Shown here: in pieces, positions 10,635 to 18,988 of the stretch
How the letters are laid out: the number at the start of each line of letters is the position of its first letter
How positions within the stretch are numbered: the first letter of the stretch is position 1
Source: Capillimicrobium parvum
GTDB taxonomy: Bacteria > Actinomycetota > Thermoleophilia > Solirubrobacterales > Solirubrobacteraceae
Length of the DNA: 64,000 bases
NCBI RefSeq assembly: GCF_021172045.1
Contig: NZ_CP087164.1
Coordinates: forward strand, 3,224,001-3,288,000
Direction of reading: 5' to 3'
Notes under the pieces: generated by a model
What the model was told of the DNA's origin: nothing
The model's database searches: none
The model's input: only the letters and a program-made list of their open reading frames with translations
Translations under genes and position numbers: made by a program

Positions 10635-11978
10635 TCAGGCCGCACTGAGCGCGAAGGAGCGCTCCCGGTAGGCGACCGCACCGGCCGCGATGGTCAGGAG
10701 GACGCGGCTGTGCAGGCGCCGCCCCGCGAAGCAGCAGTTGTCCGAGCGCGACTCGTAGCCGGACTCGCCGACCTGCCAGGTCGTCTCGAGGTCGACGAGG
10801 CAGAGGTTGGCGGGCGCGCCGCGCGCGATCCTCGGGGTCGGGAGCCCGACCAGCCGCGCGCCCGCGGTCAGCCGCTCGACGACCAGCGCGAGCGGCAGGA
10901 TCCCGGGCCGGACGAGCCCGGTGTAGACCGCGGCGAACGCGGTCTCCAGGCCGGTCGTGCCCATCGGCGCCTCCTCGAACGGGACGTCCTTCTCGTCGGC
11001 GGCGTGCGGCGCGTGGTCGGTGGCGATGCACTCGATCGTGCCGTCGCGCAGGCCGGCGATGATGGCCTGGCGGTCGCGCTCGGTGCGCAGCGGCGGGTTC
11101 ATCTTCATGCGCGTGTCGAGGCTGAGCACGGCCTCGTCGGTGAGCAGCAGGTGGTGGGGCGACGCCTCGCCGGAGACCGGCGCGCCCGCCGCCTTCGCCG
11201 CCGCCAGCGCCTCGACCGTCTGCCACGCGCTGAGGTGCTGGAAGTGGGTGCGCGCCTCCTCCTCGCGGGCGAGCATCGCGTCGCGGGCGACCATGACCGC
11301 CTCGCTCAGCGAGGGGATCCCGGAGAGCCCGAGCCGCGCCGACACCTCGCCCTCGTGCATGACGCCGCGGCCGGAGAGCGACGGGTCCTCCTCGTGCAGG
11401 GCGAGCACGCCGCCGCAGAGCTTCTGGTAGCGCATCGCGCGGCGCAGCATCCCGGCGCTGACGACCGGCTTGCCGTCGTCGGTGAAGCCCACCGCGCCCT
11501 CGTCGCGCAACTCGGCCATCTCGGTGAGCTCGGTGCCCTGCAGCCCGCGCGTGATGGCCGGCATGAAGCCCACCGGCACGCGCGCGTCGCGCCGGGCGGC
11601 GTCGCGCAGGGCCGACAGCAGCGGCGCGGAGTCGAGCACCGGGTCGGTGTTCGGCATCGCGACGACGGCGCAGTAGCCGCCCGCGGCCGCCGACCGCGTG
11701 CCCGTCTCGATGTGCTCCTTGTGCTCGTGGCCGGGCGTGCGCAGGTGCACGTGCGGGTCGAAGAAGCCCGGGAGGAGATGGCGACGCTCGCCGGAGACGG
11801 CCTCCGCGCCGTCGGGGACGGTCGCCGTGCCGGGCGCGGCGATCTCGGCGATCTCGCCACCGCGCACCACCACGTCGTGCACGCCGTCGAGGCCGGTGTT
11901 GGGATCCAGCACGTGCGCCTCGCGGATCACGAGATCCACGCCGGGCGCGGGCATGCCGGTGAGCATCGGCGCCGCCAT
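10635..11978 (-). CDS. pyrC: Dihydroorotase (class I, zinc metalloenzyme)
   Basis: This enzyme catalyses ring closure of carbamoyl-aspartate to dihydroorotate. The metal-binding HxH is seen as DPHVHLR (His77, His79). Further family motifs are MPNTDPVLDS, ALHEEDPSL, SPHHLLLTDE, NPPLRTERDR and CIATDHAPHA with the catalytic Asp. The product is 447 residues. The ATG shares one base with the pyrB stop codon (TGATG), a typical coupled junction; internal ATGs a few codons in could also serve. Third gene of pyrRBC-carAB. Confidence 0.95.
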   Translation of the reverse strand: MAAPMLTGMPAPGVDLVIREAHVLDPNTGLDGVHDVVVRGGEIAEIAAPGTATVPDGAEAVSGERRHLLPGFFDPHVHLRTPGHEHKEHIETGTRSAAAGGYCAVVAMPNTDPVLDSAPLLSALRDAARRDARVPVGFMPAITRGLQGTELTEMAELRDEGAVGFTDDGKPVVSAGMLRRAMRYQKLCGGVLALHEEDPSLSGRGVMHEGEVSARLGLSGIPSLSEAVMVARDAMLAREEEARTHFQHLSAWQTVEALAAAKAAGAPVSGEASPHHLLLTDEAVLSLDTRMKMNPPLRTERDRQAIIAGLRDGTIECIATDHAPHAADEKDVPFEEAPMGTTGLETAFAAVYTGLVRPGILPLALVVERLTAGARLVGLPTPRIARGAPANLCLVDLETTWQVGESGYESRSDNCCFAGRRLHSRVLLTIAAGAVAYRERSFALSAA

Positions 11979-12913
11979 CAGGCGAGCACCGGGGCGCTGG
12001 GCTCGGGGGCGCCGGAGCGCGCGCCCGCCAGCAGCTCGTATAGCACGGCCATCCGGACCACGACCCCCGCCTCGACCTGGGCGGTGATCACCGCCTGGGG
12101 CGAGTCGACGACCTCGCCGGCGATCTCCACCCCGCGGTTGACCGGGCCGGGGTGCATCACCACCTGGCGCGGGCCGAGGCGCCGGCCGTTGATCTGGTAC
12201 CGGGCGACGTACTCGCGCAGCGACGGGATGTACGCGTCGGTCATCCGCTCCTTCTGCATCCGCAGCGCGTAGACGACGTCGGCCTCGCGCAGGTCGTCGA
12301 GCGTGTAGCGCACCGTGGCGCCGAGCGCCTCGATGCCCGGCGGGATGAGCGTCGGCGGCCCGCAGACCGTGACGTGCGCGCCCATGCGCGTGAAGGCGAG
12401 GATGTCCGAGCGCGCGACGCGCGAGTGCTCGATGTCGCCGACGATCCAGATGCGCTTGCCATCGAGCGCGCCGAGCCGGCGGTGCAGCGTGTAGACGTCG
12501 AGCAGCGCCTGCGTCGGGTGCTCGTGCTTGCCGTCGCCCGCGTTGATCACCGCGGCGGGCGTCCAGCGCGACACCATGACCGCCGCGCCCGCGTGCGGAT
12601 GGCGGACGACGATCGCCGCGGGGTCGTAGGCGCTCAGCGTCTGGACGGTGTCCTTCAGCGACTCGCCCTTCGCCACGCTCGAGCCGCTCGGGCTGAAGTT
12701 CGTCACGTCGGCGCTGAGCGTCTTGGCGGCGATCTCAAAGCTCGAGCGCGTGCGCGTGGAGTTCTCGTAGAAGAGGTTGAGGACGCGGCGGCCGCGCAGC
12801 GTCGGCAGCTTCTTGATCTCGCGGCCGGAGACCTCGGCGAACGACGCCGCTCGCGCGAGGATCCGCTCGATGGCGTCGCGGTCGAGGTCGTCGATGGAGA
12901 GCAGATGGCGCAT
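11978..12913 (-). CDS. pyrB: Aspartate carbamoyltransferase catalytic subunit
   Basis: PyrB joins carbamoyl phosphate and aspartate, the committed step of pyrimidine synthesis. The carbamoyl-phosphate loop is STRTRSSFE (about 52-60), and GESLKDT, HPHAGAA, DGKHEHPTQALLD and MHPGPVNRG are all present. The length of 311 residues is usual. No pyrI regulatory subunit gene is adjacent, so regulation is probably at gene level through PyrR. It directly follows pyrR: their stop and start codons share one base at 12913. Confidence 0.96.
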   Translation of the reverse strand: MRHLLSIDDLDRDAIERILARAASFAEVSGREIKKLPTLRGRRVLNLFYENSTRTRSSFEIAAKTLSADVTNFSPSGSSVAKGESLKDTVQTLSAYDPAAIVVRHPHAGAAVMVSRWTPAAVINAGDGKHEHPTQALLDVYTLHRRLGALDGKRIWIVGDIEHSRVARSDILAFTRMGAHVTVCGPPTLIPPGIEALGATVRYTLDDLREADVVYALRMQKERMTDAYIPSLREYVARYQINGRRLGPRQVVMHPGPVNRGVEIAGEVVDSPQAVITAQVEAGVVVRMAVLYELLAGARSGAPEPSAPVLA

Positions 12914-13494
12914 CAGGCGAGAGCCTCCTCGAGCTCTGAGATGGTGACCTCGTCGACGCCGTCGAGCTCCTCGACGCGCACGTTGACGCGCTCGAAGCGC
13001 GACGTCGGCAGGTTCTTGCCCACGTAGTCGGGGCGGATGGGCAGCTCGCGATGGCCGCGGTCGGCGACGACGGCGAGCTGGACGCGCGCGGGGCGGCCGT
13101 AGTCGAACAGCGCCTCGATCGCGGCGCGCACCGTGCGGCCGGTGTAGAGGACGTCGTCGACGATCACGATCGTGCGGCGGTCGACGTCGAAGTCGAGGTG
13201 GGACGCGTGGACCTCCGGCTCCTCGGGCCGGCTCTCGACGTCGTCGCGGTAGAAGGAGATGTCGAGGTCCCCGAGCGGGACGTCGGCCTCCAGCAGGTCG
13301 TCGATCAGGCGCTTGAGGCGGGCGGCGAGATGGGCGCCGCGGCGGTGGATGCCGACGATGGCGAGCGCATCGCCGCCGGGATCCTTCGCGTCGCCGCCGT
13401 GGGGGCGCGCGTTCTTCTCCACGATCTCGTGCGCGATGCGCACGAGCGTCCGCCGCATGTCGTCGCGGTCGAGGACGATCTTCTCGTCAGGCAC
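12913..13494 (-). CDS. pyrR: PyrR, pyrimidine operon regulator / uracil phosphoribosyltransferase
   Basis: PyrR binds UMP/UTP and represses pyr gene expression by binding the mRNA; many also have weak uracil phosphoribosyltransferase activity. The PRPP-binding motif IVIVDDVLYTGRT lies at about residues 109-121, with VGIHRRGAHLA and VADRGHRELPIR as further family marks. I chose the GTG at 13494 (193 residues); a longer frame to 13554 would swallow the regulatory hairpin. It heads the operon pyrR-pyrB-pyrC-carA-carB, and its own 5' leader carries the recognition element described separately, so autoregulation is expected. Confidence 0.95.
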   Translation of the reverse strand: MPDEKIVLDRDDMRRTLVRIAHEIVEKNARPHGGDAKDPGGDALAIVGIHRRGAHLAARLKRLIDDLLEADVPLGDLDISFYRDDVESRPEEPEVHASHLDFDVDRRTIVIVDDVLYTGRTVRAAIEALFDYGRPARVQLAVVADRGHRELPIRPDYVGKNLPTSRFERVNVRVEELDGVDEVTISELEEALA

Positions 13495-13506
13495 GTCTCG
13501 TCGTCC

Positions 13507-13528
13507 GTCCTTCCTGGCCTCACAGGAC
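13507..13528 (-). promoter_or_regulatory. PyrR-binding RNA loop in the pyrR leader
   Basis: The minus strand of 13528-13516 reads GUCCUGUGAGGCC as RNA. It fits the published PyrR-binding consensus RUCCNGNGAGGY at every fixed position. The ends GTCCT (13528-13524) and AGGAC (13511-13507) are complementary and close a hairpin. The 3' arm contains AGGAAGGAC, the best Shine-Dalgarno candidate for pyrR, 13 nt before the GTG. That arrangement suggests translational repression, as proposed for mycobacterial pyrR, rather than an attenuator. A TAGTGT box (13556-13551) could be the -10 element. Confidence 0.75.
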
Positions 13529-13623
13529 CGGGTTAAAGGAGCCGCGCCGGACACTAGCAGCGCGATCGGCGGGACTCGGCCCGCTCGCTCGCCCGCCCGC
13601 CCGGCCGGCCGCGTCGCGTCGCG

Positions 13624-13977
13624 TCAGCCGACGCGCAGATGGATCGTGGCGCCCCCGCCGACCGTCGCGCCGGCGGCCGGGTCCTGCTCGGCGACGGTGT
13701 CCGAGCCGTCCGGGCCGAAGAAGCCGCCGCCGGACACGGTGCTGGCGTAGCCCTTCGCGTCGAGCCGCGACTGGGCCTCGTCGACGGTGAGGCCGACGAC
13801 GTTCGGCACGCGCGGCTGGACGAGCACGGTCTTCGTCCGCCGGATCGTCTGGGTGCGCACCTCGTCGTGGACGACCCCGCGCGCGAGGACCAGGACGACG
13901 ACCCCCAGCAGGAACCCGGCGGCCCCGGCGATGGCGAGGGTCAGCCAGCCCGGGGTCCAGCGCGGGCCGAGGTTCAC
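13624..13977 (-). CDS. Small membrane protein with one PASTA domain
   Basis: This 117-residue protein has one transmembrane helix at about residues 13-34 followed by a short linker and a single PASTA domain (VPNVVGLTVDEAQSRLDAKG to ATIHLRVG at the C-terminus). PASTA domains bind peptidoglycan fragments or beta-lactams in serine/threonine kinases and penicillin-binding proteins; here there is no kinase or transpeptidase domain. The GTG at 13977 overlaps the rnz stop (GTGA), so the gene is coupled to rnz. Its function is unknown; cell-wall sensing is a guess from the domain. Confidence 0.8.
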   Translation of the reverse strand: MNLGPRWTPGWLTLAIAGAAGFLLGVVVLVLARGVVHDEVRTQTIRRTKTVLVQPRVPNVVGLTVDEAQSRLDAKGYASTVSGGGFFGPDGSDTVAEQDPAAGATVGGGATIHLRVG

Positions 13978-14945
13978 GGTCGAGCCGCCTCGGCCGGGAC
14001 GGCCGGCGCCGGTGGCGGCGCGCCGCTCCAGCGGACGAGCTCGGGTGCCCCCTTCTCGGGGAACGGGATCTCGATCGCGTCGAAGTCGCGCGGGACCTCG
14101 GAGCGCGGGAAGATCGCCCGCGCCTCGTCGCGCAGCTCGCGGCCCGCGTAGCGGGTCGACAGGTGCGTGAGCGCGAGCAGGGCGACCTCGGCATCGCGGG
14201 CGAGCGCGGCGGCCTCGGCGGCGGTCGAGTGGCCCGTCTTCCTCGCGCGGTCGGCGTCCTCGCTGGTGAACGTCGCCTCGTGCACGAGCAGGTCGGCCTG
14301 GTGCGCGGCGATGGCGACCGTCTCGCACGGGCGCGTGTCGCCGGACAGGACGATCTTGCGGCCGGGCCGCTCGGGCCCGATCACCTGCTCGGGATCGACG
14401 CCGTTGACGACCTCGCCGCGCTGCAGGGCGCCGAACGCCGGCCCGGGCGGGACGCCGAGGCGCTCGGCGAGCGCGGCATCGAAGCGGCCCGGGCGCGGGT
14501 CCTCGACGAGCGCGTACCCGTAGGCGGTGCCGCGGTGGCGCACCGGGATCGCCGAGATCGTGTACCCGTCGCGGGCGATCGGCTCCATCGCCGCCGGCTC
14601 GACGATCGTCACCTCGTAGCCGGTGCCGCCCCAGATCGGCCGCAGCCCCTCGAGCAGGCGGCGGGTGCCGGGCGGGCCGTGGATCGTCAGCGGGCGGTCG
14701 CGGTCGCGCAGGTCGAACGACTTCAGCATCCCCGGCAGGCCGAGCCAGTGGTCGGTGTGCAGATGCGTCAGGAAGACGTCGGTGATGTCGGCGAGACCGA
14801 CGGAGCGCAGCAACTGGCGCTGCGTGCCCTCACCGCAGTCGATCAGGATGCGGTCGGCGCCGCGGCGGATCAGCGACGCGGGCAGGCCGCGGCGGGCGCT
14901 GGGGACTGAGCCGGCGGTGCCGGCGAAGAAGATCGAGAGGTCCAT
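13974..14945 (-). CDS. rnz: Ribonuclease Z (tRNA 3' endonuclease)
   Basis: tRNase Z trims the 3' trailer of tRNA precursors, essential where CCA is not encoded, as for the tRNA-Arg in this window. The metallo-beta-lactamase core motif HLHTDHWLGL (His61, His63, Asp65, His66) is intact, with ILIDCGEGTQRQL before it, VLSGDTRPC in the middle and LTHLSTRYAGREL near the C-terminus. The length of 323 residues fits the bacterial short form. The upstream neighbour (lectin protein) ends 64 bp away on the same strand. Arylsulfatase-like relatives exist, but the N-terminal FFAGTAGSVPS is typical of RNase Z. Confidence 0.92.
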   Translation of the reverse strand: MDLSIFFAGTAGSVPSARRGLPASLIRRGADRILIDCGEGTQRQLLRSVGLADITDVFLTHLHTDHWLGLPGMLKSFDLRDRDRPLTIHGPPGTRRLLEGLRPIWGGTGYEVTIVEPAAMEPIARDGYTISAIPVRHRGTAYGYALVEDPRPGRFDAALAERLGVPPGPAFGALQRGEVVNGVDPEQVIGPERPGRKIVLSGDTRPCETVAIAAHQADLLVHEATFTSEDADRARKTGHSTAAEAAALARDAEVALLALTHLSTRYAGRELRDEARAIFPRSEVPRDFDAIEIPFPEKGAPELVRWSGAPPPAPAVPAEAARP

Positions 14946-15009
14946 CGATGCTGCTGAAGGTACTGACGGCGCGTCGTCGCGCGGCGGGGCGCGGCGGGCG
15001 GGCGAGCGG

Positions 15010-17667
15010 CTACGGCGGCGGGCACGGCGCGCCGGACACGGTGTTCGTCGCCCACAACGCGGTGTTCGACGCGTCGTAGAGGACGAGGTTGCCGTCGTTC
15101 TGGACGGCCAGGTACGCGCCGGGGCTGCCGCTCGTGTTGGTGGCGAACGCGACCGACGGCCCGTCGCTCCCCGGGTCGTAGAGGCTCGGCCCCGGGTAGT
15201 AGACGACGAGGTTGCCGTCGGTCTGCATGACGACGTAGCTGTTCGACGTTCCCTCGGGCACGCCGCCGCCGACCGTCGCTGCCGGATTCGGGTACAGCGC
15301 CTGCGAGCTGAACGTCCACTTGTCGATGCCCTGGCTCGTCGGGTACAGGAAGAGCGCGCCGGTGAACCCGAGCGTGTACTGGCCGTTCGGGGACACGATC
15401 TGCGTCCCGGCGAGATATCGGGTGTCGCCGGCGGCCAGGAGCGTCGCGCAGCCGTTGGCCGACGTGGTCGTGACGGGGGTCGTGCTCGTCGGGCTGCTCG
15501 CCGGGCCGGGCGTCGAACAGGTCGCGACCTGGGTGTTGCTCGCCCACACCGCGGTGCCGGTGGCGTTGTCGTACACGACGAGGTTGCCGTCGTTCTGCAC
15601 CGCGAGGTACGGCGTTCCGGTCGTGGTCGTGTTCGAGGTGTACGTCACGGTGGTCGGCGCGGCGACGACGGCCAGGCTGCCGCCGGTCTGCATCGCGGCG
15701 AACGCGCCGGCCACCGGCGTGCCGGACGAGGTCCACAGCTGCGTCGCGCTGCCGGAGGCGCCGTTCTGCGAGAGCGCGAGCGTGCCGTCGGCCTGCATCG
15801 TCAGCGTGAACAGGCCGCTGGGCGAGGAGATCGACTGCCCGCTCGGCAGCGCGTCGCCGGCCGCCATGACCGTCGCGCACTCGTTGACGCCGAGCGTCGT
15901 GGCGGGCGCCTGGCTGGGCGCGGTGACGCCGATGGGAGTGGTCGGCAGGGTCGCCGCGCCGGCGGGGAAGTCCGCGGCCGGGAACGGGCACTGCGCGTTG
16001 TTGGTCCCGCAGTCGACGTCGCCGGTGTCGCTGGTGACCGTCGGGCTGGCCACCGGGCCGACGTGGCAGTTGCCCTGCAGCTGCTCGACCTGGTTGACGT
16101 TCGCGGCGTACTGGCAGGGGTCGAAGTTCGTCCAGACGAGGTCGATGAAGTTCTGGTTGTCGCTCGAGTTCGCGACGTTGCCCTGCACGCCGCCGCCGCC
16201 CATGTCGGGCTGCAGGTACAGGGTCGAGCCGTTGAACATGCTCTGCGACGGGTTGAGCTGCGTCCCCGCGATCGCGCTGCCGGCGGTTCCGCTGGTCGCC
16301 CCGGCGACCGGCGTGGTGGCCGGCGCGAAGCCCTCCTTGGACGCGCTGATCGAGGCCGCCGCGAGGCCGCCGCCCGGCTCGGCCGCGGCGAACCCGATGA
16401 GGTTCAGGTTGCCGTCGCAGGAGTTCGCGATCACCGCCTCGGCGATGTTCAGGCCGGCGCTCACCACCGCGCCGGGCGACGGGATCGGCAGGCTCGACTC
16501 GCCCATGACGATCATCGCGAGCCCGCCCACGCTCGGCGTGTACGTGTTCAGCGCGAACGCCTCGAAGTTGACGACCTCGTCGAGGATCCCCGTCAGGAAC
16601 CCGCTGGCCGTCGCGATCTGGTTGTTGCTCGCGCTGGCGATCGAGTCGTCGGCGGCGATCGGCTGCGTCACCGCGGTGCCCGAGCTCGCGGGCTCGCCGT
16701 CGGCCCCGTTCGCGACGGTGCCGGGCCCGTAGGCCTGCGGATCGCCCTGGGCGTCGTAGTTGGCGAAGCCGGCCGGGTTCGAGTTGCCGACCCCGCCCTG
16801 GTAGAAGCACTGCAGCGCAGTGCCGCTGACGGCCAGCGGCATGCCGACGTCGTTGGCGGTCACGCCCAGCGTGCCCGGCCCGCCGCCGGCGTCCGCGTAC
16901 GGCGAGGTGGGACCGTAGACGCCGTTGGCGGTCTGGTTCTGGACGGTCAGCGTGCCGCACGGGCTGTTGGCGCCGCAACCGTCGTTGCCCGCGGCCCGGG
17001 CCGTCGGGCCGGCGGCGCGCCTCGTCGTGCTGCTGCGCAGGCCGGCGGCGTTGGACGCGTTGCCCTCCCGCCAGTCGCGGTGGCCGTCGACGTGCAGGAA
17101 GTCGCGGTCCTGCTGGACGTCGGCCCAGAGGAGACGGCGGGCGTCGCGGCGGCGCTCGGCGTCCTTGGCGAAGGCGCCCCGCTTGCGCAGGAACGCGGCG
17201 TGGCGGGTCGGGATGCGCACGGTGTACGTCCGCTCGACGGTCCGGTGGCGCAACTGGTGGACGATGGCCTTGTGCCAGCGCGGCGCGGAGGGATCGGGGC
17301 CGGTGGTCAGCAGCCGGCGGGCGACGCGGAAGGTGACCATGACGCGGTCGCGGGCGACGCCGCGGCCGCCCTTCCAGTTCGCGGCGCGGTAGCGGATGCG
17401 CACGCGCGCGCGGAGCGCCTTGTGCTTCGCGTGGATGATGCGGACGTCCCGGACGACGGTCGGCAGCGGCATCGCCAGGCGGATGGCGTCGCCGTGGCCC
17501 AGCCGCAGGGCGTTGCGGCTGCCGGGGCCGAGGTCGGCGCTCGCGGTCGAGGCGGCGGCCAGGAGCGAGGTGACCGCCAGCGCGAGGGCGAGCGCGAGCG
17601 CGGCGACCGCGACCAGAGCGCCCGTCCGCGGTCGTGGACGGAGCCGACCGCTCGCACCGCTCGACAT
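15010..17667 (-). CDS. Large secreted protein with two B-lectin domains
   Basis: The 885-residue product has a signal peptide: basic start, a long Ala/Leu helix at about 17-40, and an ASA cleavage region near 42-44. Residues 45-230 are a basic region I do not recognise. Residues 230-590 are Gly/Ser/Asn/Thr-rich with scattered cysteines. The C-terminus carries two bulb-type lectin domains at about 600-717 and 740-882. Both contain the mannose-lectin signature QNDGNLVVYD or QNDGNLVLYD, a second-copy variant MQTDGNLVVY, and closing VWASNT or LWATNT. A Thr/Ser-Pro linker (717-738) separates them. It is probably an exported or surface carbohydrate-binding protein; the ligand and the role of the middle region are unknown. 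Confidence 0.8.
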   Translation of the reverse strand: MSSGASGRLRPRPRTGALVAVAALALALALAVTSLLAAASTASADLGPGSRNALRLGHGDAIRLAMPLPTVVRDVRIIHAKHKALRARVRIRYRAANWKGGRGVARDRVMVTFRVARRLLTTGPDPSAPRWHKAIVHQLRHRTVERTYTVRIPTRHAAFLRKRGAFAKDAERRRDARRLLWADVQQDRDFLHVDGHRDWREGNASNAAGLRSSTTRRAAGPTARAAGNDGCGANSPCGTLTVQNQTANGVYGPTSPYADAGGGPGTLGVTANDVGMPLAVSGTALQCFYQGGVGNSNPAGFANYDAQGDPQAYGPGTVANGADGEPASSGTAVTQPIAADDSIASASNNQIATASGFLTGILDEVVNFEAFALNTYTPSVGGLAMIVMGESSLPIPSPGAVVSAGLNIAEAVIANSCDGNLNLIGFAAAEPGGGLAAASISASKEGFAPATTPVAGATSGTAGSAIAGTQLNPSQSMFNGSTLYLQPDMGGGGVQGNVANSSDNQNFIDLVWTNFDPCQYAANVNQVEQLQGNCHVGPVASPTVTSDTGDVDCGTNNAQCPFPAADFPAGAATLPTTPIGVTAPSQAPATTLGVNECATVMAAGDALPSGQSISSPSGLFTLTMQADGTLALSQNGASGSATQLWTSSGTPVAGAFAAMQTGGSLAVVAAPTTVTYTSNTTTTGTPYLAVQNDGNLVVYDNATGTAVWASNTQVATCSTPGPASSPTSTTPVTTTSANGCATLLAAGDTRYLAGTQIVSPNGQYTLGFTGALFLYPTSQGIDKWTFSSQALYPNPAATVGGGVPEGTSNSYVVMQTDGNLVVYYPGPSLYDPGSDGPSVAFATNTSGSPGAYLAVQNDGNLVLYDASNTALWATNTVSGAPCPPP

Positions 17668-17795
17668 CCGTTCCCCCGGGTTCGCTGGACTCGCGAGACA
17701 TTGGCGTCCCGCCCGTGTGCCGACCGTACCCGACCCGGTGGTCCGCGCGCGATGACTTTGGACTCGCCCGTTCGTTTGGTTAGATCGCCGCGAAC

Positions 17796-18749
17796 ATGTC
17801 CTCGAGCAAGTGCCCTGTTCTGGCCGGCGTCCTCACCTTCGTTCTTCTCGTGTGCACCGCGAGTGCGAGTGGGAGTGCGAGTGCGGCCGGGCCACGTCCC
17901 GAGCTGCTGCCGGGCACACAGCTGACCGGAGCGGGCGCGTTCATGGGGCCCGTACATCGCGTGGCGGTGGGGCCGGTGAAGCTCGGCTACCGCCAGTTCG
18001 GACACGGCCCGGACCTGCTGATGATCACCGGCGACACCGCGCCGATGAGCCTGTGGATGACGTATCTGCTGGAGCCGCTGTCGCGCAGCTTCCGCGTGAC
18101 GATCTTCGACAACCGCGGCGTCGGCTACTCCACCGACGACCGGTCGCAGCGGCTGTCGGTCCCGCTGATGGCCCGCGACACCGTCCGCCTCATCCGCGCG
18201 CTCGGCCTGCGCCACGCGACGGTCGTCGGCTGGTCGATGGGCGGGGAGATCGGGTTGACGATGGCCGAGCGCTACCCGCGCGCGTTCGCCCGGCTCGTCA
18301 CGACCGGAGGCGACGCCGGCAGCCGTCATACGATCCCGCCCCCGCCGGGCCTCATCGGCGCGCTCAGCGACCCGAACAACACCGAGGCGGCGCTCGCGCT
18401 GCTGTTCCCGCCCTCGGCCGAGGGACAGGCCGCGCAGCAGCGCTTCATCGCCGGCTACCTCGCGGTGCCGCAGGAGCCCGTGTCGAACATCACGCTCAAG
18501 CGGCAGGCCCGCGCCGAGAACGCCTTCCTCCGGTACCCGCGCGTCTGGAACGCTCTCGACCGGATCTCCATGCCGGTGCTCGTGACCAACGGCGAGCTCG
18601 ACCAGGGCGTCCCCATGCGCAACGCCCAGAACCTCGCGCGACGAATCCCGCGCGCCCGCCTGTCGATCTACGCGGGCGCCGCCCACGGCATGATGTTCCA
18701 GGACGCCGAGCGCTTCGCGGCCCAGGTCGCGCGCTTCGCGGGCCGGTAG
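17796..18749 (+). CDS. Secreted alpha/beta hydrolase
   Basis: This 317-residue alpha/beta hydrolase has a signal peptide (hydrophobic 7-22, then a Ser/Ala-rich stretch to about 31). The nucleophile elbow is GWSMGG (Ser147), the oxyanion-side segment TIFDNRGVGYS is at about 103-112, an Asp-containing strand reads LVTNGELDQG, and the catalytic His lies in AGAAHGMMF near the C-terminus. The substrate cannot be told from sequence. It is divergent from the lectin gene and ends 50 bp before tRNA-Arg. No clear ribosome site precedes the ATG. Confidence 0.85.
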   Translation: MSSSKCPVLAGVLTFVLLVCTASASGSASAAGPRPELLPGTQLTGAGAFMGPVHRVAVGPVKLGYRQFGHGPDLLMITGDTAPMSLWMTYLLEPLSRSFRVTIFDNRGVGYSTDDRSQRLSVPLMARDTVRLIRALGLRHATVVGWSMGGEIGLTMAERYPRAFARLVTTGGDAGSRHTIPPPPGLIGALSDPNNTEAALALLFPPSAEGQAAQQRFIAGYLAVPQEPVSNITLKRQARAENAFLRYPRVWNALDRISMPVLVTNGELDQGVPMRNAQNLARRIPRARLSIYAGAAHGMMFQDAERFAAQVARFAGR

Positions 18750-18799
18750 CACGGCGCGTCCTCGCGCGACCGGCGGCACCGCTAGGCTTCATCGCGCCC

Positions 18800-18872
18800 G
18801 CGCCCGTAGCTCAGTGGATAGAGCGCTTGCCTCCGGAGCAAGAGGTCACAGGTTCGAATCCTGTCGGGCGCG
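18800..18872 (+). tRNA. tRNA-Arg (anticodon CCG)
   Basis: A full cloverleaf can be drawn: acceptor stem GCGCCCG/CGGGCGC, D-stem GCTC/GAGC, anticodon stem CTTGC/GCAAG with loop CTCCGGA (anticodon CCG, reads CGG), and T-arm ACAGG-TTCGAAT-CCTGT. The discriminator base is G and CCA is not encoded. The 3' half (from 18831) is the integration site of the downstream island, which restores the intact tRNA on insertion. Confidence 0.97.
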
Positions 18873-18874
18873 CT
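18831..18874 (+). repeat. attL: left 44-bp direct repeat, inside tRNA-Arg
   Basis: The stretch from the anticodon loop (CTCCGGAGCAAG) through the T-arm to GGCGCGCT recurs at 43789-43832 with one difference (G here, T there, at 18866/43824). It is the core attachment site and keeps the tRNA complete. Confidence 0.92.
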
Positions 18875-18932
18875 CAGAAAATACCTGCAAAGCAGGGATT
18901 TTCTCGTTTCCGGGGTGGCCTCTGATAGGAAC

Positions 18933-18956
18933 CGTGTTCCCTAGCGTGTTCTCTAG
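18933..18956 (+). repeat. Left arm-type sites: two tandem 12-mers
   Basis: CGTGTTCCCTAG (18933-18944) is followed directly by CGTGTTCTCTAG (18945-18956). The same 12-mer occurs in tandem pairs near the right end of the island. They lie between the attachment core and the integrase start, where arm-type integrase sites are expected. Confidence 0.75.
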
Positions 18957-18988
18957 CTGCCCCGCACCTCTCAGTCGTAGGAGCCTTC

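Noticed and set aside
14623-17925. 1100-codon plus-strand ORF across rnz and the lectin gene
   Set aside because: It spans several genes on the other strand and has no domain; antisense shadow.
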